From Paenibacillus peoriae KCTC 3763 (GTDB lineage: Bacteria > Bacillota > Bacilli > Paenibacillales > Paenibacillaceae): DNA of 64,000 nucleotides. The notes below the pieces were generated by a model that worked only from the letters and a program-made list of their open reading frames with translations, was not told where the DNA came from and did not search any database. Made by a program: the position numbers and the translations under genes. The stretch covers positions 248,001 through 312,000 of the forward strand of contig NZ_AGFX01000011.1 of NCBI RefSeq assembly GCF_000236805.1, read 5' to 3'. Position 1 is the stretch's first letter, and each line of letters begins with the position of its first letter. Positions 43,768 to 52,616 of the stretch are shown in pieces.

Positions 43768-45243
43768 ATGCATATTGATCTCAGCCGCAATAGCAGCGTC
43801 AAATTATATTTACAGATTGCCAAAACCTTGGCGGATCGCATCCAGTCCGGACTGCTGCCTCAGGGTACAAAGCTTCCCTCAGTCCGTCATTTGTCCAGTC
43901 TGCTTGCTGTAAGTCCCGTAACTGTAAGCAAAGCGTATGCAGAGCTGGAGTCGAACAACCTGGTTACATGTACGCAGGGAAAAGGATGCTATGTAGCGGA
44001 GCCTTCCGTATCTGTGCCACGCGAGGGAACGCTGGATTTGTCATGGCAAATGTCGCTGATCGATTATTTGCCGCGGGCACAGTTATGGAGAAACTTCAAC
44101 CATAGCCGGCAGGTCCCCTATTCCTTTCATATCGCGGCCATTCAGCCGGAGCTTCTTCCTACACGTGAAATTATTGCAGATACCCGGCGTTTATCCTCTG
44201 AAAATCCTGACGCAATGGCTGTTTACGGTACGTTTGAAGGAGATTTGGCATTGAGGGAAGTGTTTGCAGCTCACATGAACGAACGTGGCATACGGACGGT
44301 AGCAGAACAGCTACTCGTGACCAGCGGTGCCCAACAGGGGATTGATCTGGTGGCGCGTACGTTTGTTGGCGCTGGCGATGTTGTTTATATGGAGGCACCT
44401 ACGTACACTGGAGCCATTGATGTGTTCACAAGTCGTGGTGCCAAAGTCATTATGATTCCGATGGATGAGCAGGGCATGAGGCTCGACATCCTGACACGCC
44501 TTTGTGACACCCATCCTCCAAAGCTCATCTATACCATTCCTACCTTTCATAATCCTACCGGGGTAACTTTAACGACGGTCAGACGCACGCAATTGCTGGA
44601 TTTAGCTCAAAGCTATCATTGTCTGATTGTTGAAGATGACCCATTTTCCGAACTGTACTATAAAACAAAGCCGCCGCTTTCCATTAAGGCTCATGATCAG
44701 TCTGGACATGTGGTATATATCAAAAGCTTTAGCAAAACCGTCGCTCCCGGCTGCCGTATAGCTTGTGTAGCAGCTACGGGTAGTGTGCTGGACCGTCTGG
44801 TAGCTGCCAAGTCAACTACGGATTTGGGAAGTCCGCTGTTAACGCAAAAAGCACTGTTGCCTTTCATCAGTCATCGGCTTGATCGGCATCTTGACCAATT
44901 GCGTGATCAAATGCGGGACCGTCTGGCCGTGGCTTTGCATACGCTCCGTCGCTATGCTCCTCCAGAGGTTTCCTGGTATACTCCCGAGGGTGGCCTCAAT
45001 ATATGGATTAAGCTTCCATCTATTGTTGATATCCCGGAATTGGGGCGCTTGGCTGACCGCGAAGGTATTTCTTTTTTACCGGGTGCGGTGTGCTATGCAG
45101 GTGGTATGGACAGTAATCATATTCGCATTTCTTTTTCATATGTGGACAAGGACACTCTTCAATCAGGTCTGCGCATATTGTGTCGTTTGTTGGGGGAATT
45201 GCTGGATCATTCGGTCATCGTGGAACGAAAGCCTATTTTATAA
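43768..45243 (+). CDS. GntR/MocR-family regulator with aminotransferase domain
   Basis: 491 residues. Winged helix in the first ~75 (LYLQIAKTLADRIQSGLLPQ, TKLPSVRHLSSLLAVSPVTV, SKAYAELESNNLVTCTQGKG), then an aminotransferase-like domain with TSGAQQGIDLVARTFVGAGD, PTFHNPTGVTLTTVRR, IVEDDPFSELYY and YIKSFSKTVAPGCRI, where the lysine is the PLP site. ATG at 43768 follows GGAGGGG. Divergent from the aminotransferase at 42431, which it probably controls, either as an activator or as a PLP/amino-acid sensor. Confidence 0.92.
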   Translation: MHIDLSRNSSVKLYLQIAKTLADRIQSGLLPQGTKLPSVRHLSSLLAVSPVTVSKAYAELESNNLVTCTQGKGCYVAEPSVSVPREGTLDLSWQMSLIDYLPRAQLWRNFNHSRQVPYSFHIAAIQPELLPTREIIADTRRLSSENPDAMAVYGTFEGDLALREVFAAHMNERGIRTVAEQLLVTSGAQQGIDLVARTFVGAGDVVYMEAPTYTGAIDVFTSRGAKVIMIPMDEQGMRLDILTRLCDTHPPKLIYTIPTFHNPTGVTLTTVRRTQLLDLAQSYHCLIVEDDPFSELYYKTKPPLSIKAHDQSGHVVYIKSFSKTVAPGCRIACVAATGSVLDRLVAAKSTTDLGSPLLTQKALLPFISHRLDRHLDQLRDQMRDRLAVALHTLRRYAPPEVSWYTPEGGLNIWIKLPSIVDIPELGRLADREGISFLPGAVCYAGGMDSNHIRISFSYVDKDTLQSGLRILCRLLGELLDHSVIVERKPIL

Positions 45244-45332
45244 GGGGTATTTTTATTGAAGGGGTAAACATCCAAGCATAGGACATTCCTTCTTAATATG
45301 CTGTACTAATTCAGTGAAAGGAGTTGCACATT

Positions 45333-45563
45333 ATGAGTCATTGCCCTTACGACCCGATTGTGTGCCCGCCGAAAAAAATTATAAATCATCAATTTGTCCC
45401 ACAAATCGTGCCAGTGGTTCATCCGATTGAAATTGTGAATCAGACACACATTATACCTGTACCACACCACGTATTTCCTGTGACTGTAAGGGACCCTGGA
45501 GACCCATGCTGCCATACTATGAGTCATGGCAAGCGCCCTGTCCGCAGAAGCTCCAAGCGTTAA
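45333..45563 (+). CDS. CotD-like spore coat protein
   Basis: 76 residues, rich in His, Pro, Val and Cys: SHCPYDPIVCPPKKIINHQF, VPQIVPVVHPIEIVNQTHII, PVPHHVFPVTV, DPCCHTMSHG and a basic tail RPVRRSSKR. Composition and repeated 'VHP..VNQTH..PVPHH' fit the CotD family of inner-coat proteins. ATG at 45333 follows AAAGGAGTTGCACATT. I found no convincing sigma-K promoter, so developmental control is assumed from the family. Confidence 0.8.
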   Translation: MSHCPYDPIVCPPKKIINHQFVPQIVPVVHPIEIVNQTHIIPVPHHVFPVTVRDPGDPCCHTMSHGKRPVRRSSKR

Positions 45564-45571
45564 GAATTCCT

Positions 45572-45662
45572 AAAAAAGCAGCCATGGTGTTATGAACTGC
45601 ACCCCAATTGTTATTGGTGTCTAACAATAGAGTGAAGTTCATGCACGTATGGCTGCTTTTTG
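45572..45662. terminator. Long bidirectional hairpin terminator
   Basis: AAAAAGCAGCCAT pairs with ATGGCTGCTTTTT across about 65 bases that themselves fold (ATGAACT with AGTTCAT, ATTGTTA with TAACAAT). It separates the coat gene from the convergent protease gene and carries T-runs in both directions. Confidence 0.8.
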
Positions 45663-45705
45663 ACCAAAAGGAATTTTGACCTAAAGGAATTTTGACCTAA
45701 AGGAA
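45658..45705. repeat. Three tandem 16-bp repeats (TTTTGACCWAAAGGAA)
   Basis: Units at 45658-45673, 45674-45689 and 45690-45705 are identical except one A/T change. They end three bases before the protease stop codon, in its 3' untranslated region. Confidence 0.85.
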
Positions 45706-45708
45706 TTG

Positions 45709-47589
45709 TTACATCTCCAGCTTCTTTAAAAGGGATTTTAATTTGTCGCTCAGATGCTGTGGATACAATTGTAAAGGAACATATGGGCGTTGTGCTGCTT
45801 TTAACGCCTTGTACACATCGATTTGTCCATATCCGAAATATTTGTCATGTCCTGGTGCGCCCAAATCAATGACGTTGCTTCTCATTAAATCCATAACCTC
45901 TTTATTGGTTAGATCGGGGTTGATCGACCGAATCAGGGCAGCGAGTGCTGACACATGCGGACTGGCCATCGAAGTGCCCGATAAAGCAGCATATTGATTT
46001 CCTGGGTACGTGCTCGCTATGCTTGCACCTGGAGCCATGACGTCCACATAATCCCCATAGTTGGAAAAAGAGGCACGGTGCATGGAAGAATCTGTAGCCG
46101 AAACGGCAAACACTTCGGGGTACGCTGCAGGATAACCGGGGCGTTCCGTATTATCATTGCCCGTAGCTGCAACCAGTACGACGTCTTTGTCATAGGCGTA
46201 TTTGATCGCATCATGCAAAAATGAAGCTTGCGCGTAATTGCCCAGACTCAAATTAATAACCTTGGCTCCATGATCAGCTGCCCATATAATACCTTCTGCA
46301 ACCGAGTATGTCGTACCGGAGCCGGATTTGTCGAGTACCTTGACCGGCATAACCTTGTTATACCACGTCATGCCGGCGACGCCCTCGCCATTATTCACGA
46401 GCGCAGAAATGATTCCAGCGACATGCGTTCCGTGACCGACGTCATCATAAGGCTTTTCAGACGGCTTGACGACGTTATGTCCCGAAAGAATTTGACCTTT
46501 TAGATCGGGATGATCCAAATCTACTCCTGTGTCCACGACGGCAACAGTTACATTCTTGCTGCCTTTGCTTAATCCCCAACCCCGGTTGGTTTCGGTGGCT
46601 GGCAGATTCCATTGATACTGAGAAAAGAGTAAATCATTGGGGATATTTCCACCAGAATTAAATAGCTTCTTTTCATTGGTTAGATACATATAGTGAGGTT
46701 CTGTATAAAGCGGATTCCATTTTTTCGAAAAGTATTGATTTAACTCCTTGTAGCTCATGTTTTCTGAATGAAACACATAGGTGTATCCGAGCTTACGGCC
46801 AGGCTCACAGCGCAAATCTCTTGCGATTTCGCGCAGCTGGCGTTGATCGGGATTGTGACGAAATCGAACGACGATTTCATTTTCAAAATAATGGCTCGCA
46901 TTTTCGTTGTCGTGACCAGTCTTGACGGTAATATCGTGCAGGGTGTCAGGATGTACGGATTCGACCTTGTAGCTGCCTTCCTTGGGGTAGGGAATCAAAC
47001 GCAGATTTTTGCGCTGATGCTTCTCCACGTCACGCAATACTTGCTGGCTGACCAAGGCGGCTACGCCATAGGTTCCGTCAGTCGATGGTTCTGCCATGAC
47101 AAAATATTTACCGCCATCCACCTGAAAAGCAGCGGATTCGTAGGATTTGTTTTGCATGACGGAACGGCGAGCCACAGCCATGCTGCTTTTGATTTGAGGA
47201 TCATTCAGCAGACGGGGCTGTGCTTTGCTGCCTGTGTAGGTGTTGCTTTTCCCGTTACGCGTATGAATCCACTGTAACGTATGAACATGGTTGTGCGATT
47301 GTTGCAGCTTGCGAATAAACCGTTTTTTCTGATCGCTGGTTTTGCCATGAAGCTCCCGCATGACGTATTGAATATCCTGTCTGGCATCCATGCGAGTGAG
47401 TGAATCTGTAGCGGACACATCCAAAGCCAGTATTCCCTTTTTAAGTTGCTTCTCTTGCTGTGGTACCATCTTGGCCGTATACTCGGGTTGCGGTGTGTGG
47501 CGGTGATCACGGGAAGGCAGCATCAGTGTGATAAGAAGCACCCCAGCAGCTGCACCGAGCAGGGGCTTTAACCATTTTTGCCGAGACAT
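45709..47589 (-). CDS. Subtilisin-like serine protease (S8 family) with long N-terminal region
   Basis: 626 residues, exported: signal-anchor helix WLKPLLGAAAGVLLITLMLP. About 340 residues of pro- or accessory sequence (KLQQSHNHVHTLQWIHT.., a fervidolysin-like FENEIVVRFRHNPDQRQLRE) precede the catalytic domain. Triad: VAVVDTGVDLDHPD near 352, DDVGHGTHVAGI near 388, ALSGTSMASPHVSAL near 540, plus the oxyanion Asn in VLVAATGNDNT. ATG follows AAGGAGGATGGTCCC. Likely processed outside the cell. Convergent with the coat gene. Confidence 0.94.
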   Translation of the reverse strand: MSRQKWLKPLLGAAAGVLLITLMLPSRDHRHTPQPEYTAKMVPQQEKQLKKGILALDVSATDSLTRMDARQDIQYVMRELHGKTSDQKKRFIRKLQQSHNHVHTLQWIHTRNGKSNTYTGSKAQPRLLNDPQIKSSMAVARRSVMQNKSYESAAFQVDGGKYFVMAEPSTDGTYGVAALVSQQVLRDVEKHQRKNLRLIPYPKEGSYKVESVHPDTLHDITVKTGHDNENASHYFENEIVVRFRHNPDQRQLREIARDLRCEPGRKLGYTYVFHSENMSYKELNQYFSKKWNPLYTEPHYMYLTNEKKLFNSGGNIPNDLLFSQYQWNLPATETNRGWGLSKGSKNVTVAVVDTGVDLDHPDLKGQILSGHNVVKPSEKPYDDVGHGTHVAGIISALVNNGEGVAGMTWYNKVMPVKVLDKSGSGTTYSVAEGIIWAADHGAKVINLSLGNYAQASFLHDAIKYAYDKDVVLVAATGNDNTERPGYPAAYPEVFAVSATDSSMHRASFSNYGDYVDVMAPGASIASTYPGNQYAALSGTSMASPHVSALAALIRSINPDLTNKEVMDLMRSNVIDLGAPGHDKYFGYGQIDVYKALKAAQRPYVPLQLYPQHLSDKLKSLLKKLEM

Positions 47590-47775
47590 GGGACCATCCT
47601 CCTTGAGTGTTTATAAATTTATGGTTTAGCGTGAGGAGGTTGGCATGTTTTTATACCTTTCAGTGCTTATTTGTGGTAGGATAAATACTGAAAATTACAG
47701 CTCTTTCGGATAGAAGGGACTATTTTCGGGTAACCAAATTGATGAACAAGCAATAAATAAGGGGGAGCTGCCTTG

Positions 47776-48282
47776 ATGTCAGCAGTCAACGTACAAAAAT
47801 TATGTGAGTCGGCGCAGGAGAGACTGAAAACTGCCGTGAAACGTGTGGAAAAATTCCTCAATGAGCATGCCCTGCCGCAGCTTGCTGTGGATGGAAATGA
47901 GGAGTCCGTACTTTATTATAAAGGCTTTTTGTCGGATCTCCGCCATATCCTTGTTTTTTCCGAAGTATCCTATGAAAAGCTGGGTGTGGCTTTACGCCGT
48001 GCCAACTTTGACGTCGATTTTGCGGAAAAGGCATTGTATAACGTTTACCATGACTGCGTGAACAGCTTTTTTTATCCCAAAAATGAATCTTACGCAGAGG
48101 ACGGACGCTATGCTTATACGGGACAAGATGCTATTCGTTTTCGTAAAACGCCTGTGCCTGCCGCGCGCGAAGTGATCATGGACATTACTAAAAATTTTGA
48201 AGAGCTGCGTGATGATCTGACTTATTATGAAAGTGATTATTTGACTCAGCGTCGTATGCAGACTCGTCGTACTCATGCTTAG
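47776..48282 (+). CDS. YpuI family protein (DUF3907-like)
   Basis: 168 residues, soluble. Recognisable: VQKLCESAQERLKTAVKRVE, KFLNEHALPQL, YYKGFLSDLRHILVFSEVSY, NVYHDCVNSFFYPKNESYAE and DGRYAYTGQDAIRFRKTPVP. These agree with my memory of the Bacillales YpuI family; function unknown. ATG at 47776 sits eight bases after GGGGGAG; a TTG three bases earlier is the alternative. Confidence 0.75.
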   Translation: MSAVNVQKLCESAQERLKTAVKRVEKFLNEHALPQLAVDGNEESVLYYKGFLSDLRHILVFSEVSYEKLGVALRRANFDVDFAEKALYNVYHDCVNSFFYPKNESYAEDGRYAYTGQDAIRFRKTPVPAAREVIMDITKNFEELRDDLTYYESDYLTQRRMQTRRTHA

Positions 48283-48326
48283 GCAATTTATGAGTTGATC
48301 ATTTTTAATCGAAAACTAAGACAAGC

Positions 48327-48383
48327 AAGCCGTTTTCTCATGCTTCCTGCCAGTTTGGAGGAGGTGAAGAAAGCGGCTTTTTT
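48327..48383. terminator. Intrinsic terminator
   Basis: AAGCCGTTTTCT pairs with AGAAAGCGGCTT around a long loop, followed by TTTTTT. Confidence 0.7.
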
Positions 48384-48461
48384 CGTATGTCACCAACTGC
48401 CATATGTCAGATGCGCATAGGTGCGCGGGAGTAGGGGGAAAATGAATCCGAGGTGATGATC

Positions 48462-48689
48462 ATGAGCCAAGAGGCCAAACCCATAGTTAAATGCAGCGTA
48501 GCCAATTGCCATTATTGGGGAGAAAACAACTTTTGCAAGGCGGATTTGATTATGATTGAAGTTGATGGACATGCCGATAAGAAATTTAAGGAAGAATACG
48601 CGGGAGAAAGCTTCAGCTCTGAAGAACGTGATAAAGCTGCCACGTCTGCTGCCACTTGTTGCCACACGTTTAAGCCGAAGTCTTTGTAA
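48462..48689 (+). CDS. DUF1540 domain small Cys-rich protein
   Basis: 75 residues with the pattern VKCSVANCHYWGENNFCKAD..(about 40)..TCCHTFKP. Spaced cysteines (C-x4-C-x7-C and a final CC) suggest metal binding, as in DUF1540 proteins common in Bacillales and Clostridia. ATG at 48462 follows GAGGTGAT. Function unknown. Confidence 0.85.
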   Translation: MSQEAKPIVKCSVANCHYWGENNFCKADLIMIEVDGHADKKFKEEYAGESFSSEERDKAATSAATCCHTFKPKSL

Positions 48690-48733
48690 AAACTCATAAC
48701 GCTAATCATTCGTATTTGGAGGTGCAGTGTATT

Positions 48734-49126
48734 ATGGAGGATCATGAAACCGAAAAGCATCAAAATGAAGAGCATAGCCGTGAACGGGTAGATTACCCAC
48801 GTCATATTCAGAAGCACTCAGCCAAGCGACGTCATCACCGTGAAGAATATGCCGCAGAAGTGGCTCCTGGCTCGCCAGTTGTGACACGAGATGAGGACAA
48901 AGGTGAACAGAAGGTTATAAATAACAGTGGTCGTATTTCCGGTTATGTTGGTATAGCCGCAGGAATTGCATCCTTGTTCATGTGGTCTATTGTGCTGGGG
49001 CCAATTGCTGCGGTTTTAGGTTTTTTTGCTTATGTGAATGGTAGCAAAACGACAGGTATTTGGTCGATTGGACTTGGTGCGCTCGCAACATTGAGTTATT
49101 TCGCTTTTATCCCGTTTGTTCGTTAA
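48734..49126 (+). CDS. DUF4190-like small membrane protein
   Basis: 130 residues: a highly polar, His/Glu/Arg-rich N-terminal 60 residues (DHETEKHQNEEHSRERVDYP, RHIQKHSAKRRHHREEY), then two hydrophobic hairpin helices (GYVGIAAGIASLFMWSIVLG, PIAAVLGFFAYVNG, and IWSIGLGALATLSYFAF). The helix pair resembles DUF4190 domains. ATG at 48734 follows TTGGAGGTGCAGTGTATT. Function unknown. Confidence 0.75.
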   Translation: MEDHETEKHQNEEHSRERVDYPRHIQKHSAKRRHHREEYAAEVAPGSPVVTRDEDKGEQKVINNSGRISGYVGIAAGIASLFMWSIVLGPIAAVLGFFAYVNGSKTTGIWSIGLGALATLSYFAFIPFVR

Positions 49127-49173
49127 CCCTATAAAGGTGCCGCAAAGTTGCGCCTAACTATTGCTGTAATTAT

Positions 49174-49213
49174 AAAGCTCCTCTGTCTTTTCGACAGATT
49201 GGGAGCTTTTTTT
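49174..49213. terminator. Intrinsic terminator
   Basis: AAAGCTCC pairs with GGGAGCTTT, inner CTGTC with GACAG, followed by seven T. Confidence 0.85.
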
Positions 49214-49310
49214 CGTTAAAGGTATGGCAGTACATAGCAAAAAGTTGTATTATTAGCAGTAACGACAAGCTATTTGGGATACAACAACTACAGAAAGTTG
49301 GGAATACCAC

Positions 49311-50009
49311 ATGCAAATTGATCCGCGCGTGTCCAAGTCCATGTTAGACATGCAGCTGTTAAATAATATGAGTGCTACAACCCAAACGGGTACAACGGAC
49401 GCTTTTTCCGGATTGCTGGAGCAAGTCGGTCAGTTGGAGACAGATGATGCCGCGACTCGTGAGAATTCTGGCGATGTTACCCGAGATGAAAATGGATTGC
49501 TTTGGCTACAATTGGGACCTTCGAGGGGAACGTCTTCCCCTTTTGCGGTATACCCTGATTCTTCTAGCACAGGAAGCGGTGGACCTACGAAGCCTACTGC
49601 GTATGATGATTTGATTAACGAGGCCAGCCAAAAATACGGCGTTCCGGTAGCTTTGATTAAAGCGGTTATTGATACGGAATCTTCATTTAATCCGCTGGTC
49701 ACTTCTTCGGCTGGGGCCAAAGGGCTTATGCAGCTTATGGATGCTACCGCTCAAGGTTTGGGAGTTAGTGACCCATATGATCCTTCCCAAAACATTGATG
49801 CTGGCGTTCGTTATTTGTCTTACCAGATCAAGCGTTTTAACGGACAGGAAAATATGGCCTTGGCGGCATATAATGCAGGCCCGGGACGTGTGCAGCGTCT
49901 TGGTGTAAGCAGTGATGAGCAATTGATGGCTGTACTGGATAAGCTTCCGTTAGAAACGCAAAAATATATTACGAAAATACAGAATGCACGTGAAAAATTT
50001 ATGATGTAA
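49311..50009 (+). CDS. Lytic transglycosylase SLT-domain protein (YjbJ/CwlQ-like)
   Basis: 232 residues. The C-terminal half (from about 100) is a goose-type/SLT muramidase: DLINEASQKYGVPVALIKAV, IDTESSFNPLVTSSAGAKGL, MQLMDATAQGLGVSDPYDP, GVRYLSYQIKRFNG, and ALAAYNAGPGRVQRLG. The Glu of DTESSF would be catalytic. The N-terminal part (MQIDPRVSKSMLDMQLLNNM) is Ser/Thr/Gly-rich and has no clear signal peptide, as in CwlQ-like proteins. The ribosome binding site (GGGAATACCAC) is weak. Confidence 0.88.
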   Translation: MQIDPRVSKSMLDMQLLNNMSATTQTGTTDAFSGLLEQVGQLETDDAATRENSGDVTRDENGLLWLQLGPSRGTSSPFAVYPDSSSTGSGGPTKPTAYDDLINEASQKYGVPVALIKAVIDTESSFNPLVTSSAGAKGLMQLMDATAQGLGVSDPYDPSQNIDAGVRYLSYQIKRFNGQENMALAAYNAGPGRVQRLGVSSDEQLMAVLDKLPLETQKYITKIQNAREKFMM

Positions 50010-50074
50010 GCCCTATAGCTTATAAAAAATGTGCGAAATTTTAATTAGATCAGGTGCGCAGACAGGATCAATAT

Positions 50075-50130
50075 GGGGAAAGGGTGTCGCTGGAATGTAG
50101 CGGCCTTTCCCTGTTTTGGTTCTTTTTTGT
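50075..50130. terminator. Hairpin, probable terminator
   Basis: GGGGAAAGG pairs with CCTTTCCC, inner CGCT with AGCG, followed by TGTTTTGGTTCTTTTTTG. Confidence 0.65.
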
Positions 50131-50162
50131 TGCAACAGTTGTAGGGCAGAAAGGGGAGTTTT

Positions 50163-51311
50163 ATGAGATATTTTGATTATGCTGCGACAACTCCGCCTTT
50201 TGAAGAGGTAATTACAACCATTGCCGAGGTCATGAGACGACATTATGGCAATCCATCTTCGATGCATCGTTTTGGAGAGGATGCGGACAAGTTGCTTAAA
50301 CGTTCCCGGGAAGTATGCGCTGCGGCTTTGGGCGCGCATCCGGCGGAGATTGTATTTACATCCGGGGCAACTGAAAGCAACAATCTGGCCATTAAGGGAG
50401 CAGCAATACAATATCAGGCCAGAGGCAAACATATTGTTACGGTATCGACAGAGCACCCGTCTGTATATGAGGCTTGCAAACAGTTGACAGATCTGGGCTT
50501 TGAAGTTACGTTTTTGCCCGTTGATGCACAAGGGCATGTCAGCGCCGAGCAGGTATGTGATGCCGTCCGTCAAGATACGATTCTAGTCAGTATCATGCAT
50601 GTTAATAATGAGACGGGAAGGGTACAACCGTTGCATGACATCGGGGCTGCATTGAAGAAACAGTTCCCTCGTGTCCTATTTCATGTTGACGGTGTACAGG
50701 GCTATGGAAAGCTTCCGGTTGATATTGGGGGCTGGAAGGCTGATCTGTACAGTCTCTCTGCGCATAAGCTACGCGGACCCAAAGGTGCTGGACTGCTGTT
50801 CGTTCGGGAAGGTGTGAAGCTTTTCCCACTGCTGAGTGGCGGCTCTCAGGAGCAGGGATTGCGTGCAGGTACGGAAAATGTGCCGTTGCTTGTTGGCATG
50901 TCCAAGGCGGTACGGCTGGCGGGCGAACGGCAAGCTGAGACAGCACGATGTATGACTGAGTGGAGAGATCGGGTGGTCGCAGAAGTGAAGACGATTCCTC
51001 AACTGCGGCTGAATAGCGGGGAGGAAGCGCCACATATTGTCCATTTTTCGTATCCGGGCATGAAGGCTGAGGTGCTGTTGCATACGCTGGAGCAATTGGG
51101 CGTGGCAGTATCAACCCAATCGGCCTGCTCCTCGAAATTGGCCGAGCCCAGCCGGGTGCTGCTGGCGATGGGATGCAGTGAGCTGGAAGCGTCCGGTGGC
51201 ATTCGTATCAGCTTCGGCGACGAACATACGGAACAGGATATCGACGAGCTTACACTTGCGCTGCGGCAGGCTGTAGCTAAGCTGGAATCCCTGGAAAGGT
51301 GGAATCATTAA
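50163..51311 (+). CDS. Cysteine desulfurase (NifS/IscS family)
   Basis: 382-residue PLP enzyme that passes cysteine sulfur as persulfide. It begins RYFDYAATTPPFEEVITTIA and carries VFTSGATESNNLAIKG, VSTEHPSVYEA, SIMHVNNETGRVQPL, the PLP lysine in LYSLSAHKLRGPKG and the active cysteine in STQSACSSKLAEPS. The pairing with thiI one base downstream marks it as the dedicated sulfur donor for tRNA 4-thiouridine, like NifZ of B. subtilis. ATG follows AAAGGGGAGTTTT. Confidence 0.95.
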   Translation: MRYFDYAATTPPFEEVITTIAEVMRRHYGNPSSMHRFGEDADKLLKRSREVCAAALGAHPAEIVFTSGATESNNLAIKGAAIQYQARGKHIVTVSTEHPSVYEACKQLTDLGFEVTFLPVDAQGHVSAEQVCDAVRQDTILVSIMHVNNETGRVQPLHDIGAALKKQFPRVLFHVDGVQGYGKLPVDIGGWKADLYSLSAHKLRGPKGAGLLFVREGVKLFPLLSGGSQEQGLRAGTENVPLLVGMSKAVRLAGERQAETARCMTEWRDRVVAEVKTIPQLRLNSGEEAPHIVHFSYPGMKAEVLLHTLEQLGVAVSTQSACSSKLAEPSRVLLAMGCSELEASGGIRISFGDEHTEQDIDELTLALRQAVAKLESLERWNH

Positions 51312-51312
51312 A

Positions 51313-52539
51313 ATGCATTATGATATGCTATTGCTTCGCTTCGGCGAATTTACATTGAAAGGGAAAAACCGTACCCGTTTTGAAAAAGCGGTATTGAATC
51401 ATGTCAAGCTGCTGCTCAAGCCGTTTCCCGGTGCCTCTTTGCGAAAGGAATTTGGACGAATTTATGTGGTTCTCGGAGGAGAGCCCTATGAGCAGATCAT
51501 TCAAGTATTGAAAAAAGTGTTTGGTATTACCACAATTAGTCCTGTCAAAATGGCTCCTGTCCAGCTTGATGAGATCGTTAAGGCTGCTGTAGCTTTGATG
51601 CGTGAGCTGAATGTGGCAGAAGGTACAACTTTCAAGGTAAATGCCCGCAGAGTGTGGAAGGAGTTTGACCATTCTTCTCATGAGATGAACCACCTCATTG
51701 GCTCTCCTATTTTACGGGAGTTTCCCGCGTTAAAGGTCGATGTGCATCAACCGAATATTGAGCTGCGTGTGGAGGTCAGGGAACAGGCAGCTTATATATT
51801 TAGCGAGATTATTACGGCTGTAGGAGGCTTTCCGCTAGGTACGAACGGCAAGGCCATGCTGCTCTTGTCCGGTGGAATCGATAGCCCGGTAGCAGGCTGG
51901 TCCTCCATGCGCAGAGGATTGGAAATCGAATGTGTTCATTTTTATAGCTATCCGTTTACAAGTGAGCGTGCGAAAGAAAAGGTTATTGATCTGGCAAGGG
52001 TATTAGCTGGTTATGCAGGGCGGATTAAGATCCATCTTGTACCGTTTACGGAGGTGCAGACGACTTTTACACGCACGGGACAGGATAATCTGATGATTAC
52101 GCTCATGAGGCGATCTATGCTGCGGATTGCAACGATGCTGGCCGAACGTGAGGGAGCACTGGCACTTGTAACAGGTGACAGTCTGGGTCAAGTGGCCAGT
52201 CAAACATTATCCAGCATGAATGTGATTGGCCGTTCGACAGAGCTGCCTTTGCTGCGGCCTCTCGTCATGATGGATAAACAGGAAATCACGGAAATTGCGA
52301 AGCAAATCGGTACCTACGATCTATCTATTCTCCCTTATGAGGATTGCTGCACCTTGTTTGTTCCCAAATCTCCGACGACCAATCCCAATTTGTGGGTTGT
52401 TCAAAAGATTGAAGCTTCTATTCGGGATTTGAATGCCTTGATTGAGCAGGCTGTGGCCGCAACCGAGACTGTCGTTCTTGAGGCAGGTGGGGCTATGGAG
52501 GGCCGTAAGGAGGAAGTTGTGCAGGAAGATTGGTTTTAA
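51313..52539 (+). CDS. thiI: tRNA 4-thiouridine synthase ThiI
   Basis: 408 residues. An N-terminal ferredoxin-like/THUMP RNA-binding part (LLLRFGEFTLKGKNRTRFEK, KEFDHSSHEMNHLIGSPIL) is followed by a PP-loop AANH domain with LLLSGGIDSPVAGWSSMRRG, TGDSLGQVASQTLSSMNVIG, PYEDCCTLFVPKSPTTNPN. No C-terminal rhodanese domain is present, as in Bacillus ThiI. It adenylates U8 of tRNA and receives sulfur from the upstream desulfurase. ATG follows AAAGGTGGAATCATTAAA. Confidence 0.95.
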   Translation: MHYDMLLLRFGEFTLKGKNRTRFEKAVLNHVKLLLKPFPGASLRKEFGRIYVVLGGEPYEQIIQVLKKVFGITTISPVKMAPVQLDEIVKAAVALMRELNVAEGTTFKVNARRVWKEFDHSSHEMNHLIGSPILREFPALKVDVHQPNIELRVEVREQAAYIFSEIITAVGGFPLGTNGKAMLLLSGGIDSPVAGWSSMRRGLEIECVHFYSYPFTSERAKEKVIDLARVLAGYAGRIKIHLVPFTEVQTTFTRTGQDNLMITLMRRSMLRIATMLAEREGALALVTGDSLGQVASQTLSSMNVIGRSTELPLLRPLVMMDKQEITEIAKQIGTYDLSILPYEDCCTLFVPKSPTTNPNLWVVQKIEASIRDLNALIEQAVAATETVVLEAGGAMEGRKEEVVQEDWF

Positions 52540-52548
52540 GGCATAAAG

Positions 52549-52586
52549 AAGGCAGACCCTTCAGCAATGTTGTGGTCTGCCTTTTT
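52549..52586. terminator. Bidirectional terminator after thiI
   Basis: AAGGCAGACC pairs perfectly with GGTCTGCCTT, followed by TTT. It lies between the convergent thiI and TerC genes. Confidence 0.85.
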
Positions 52587-52616
52587 GTATTGTAGAAACG
52601 GAGGAATTAAATCAAA

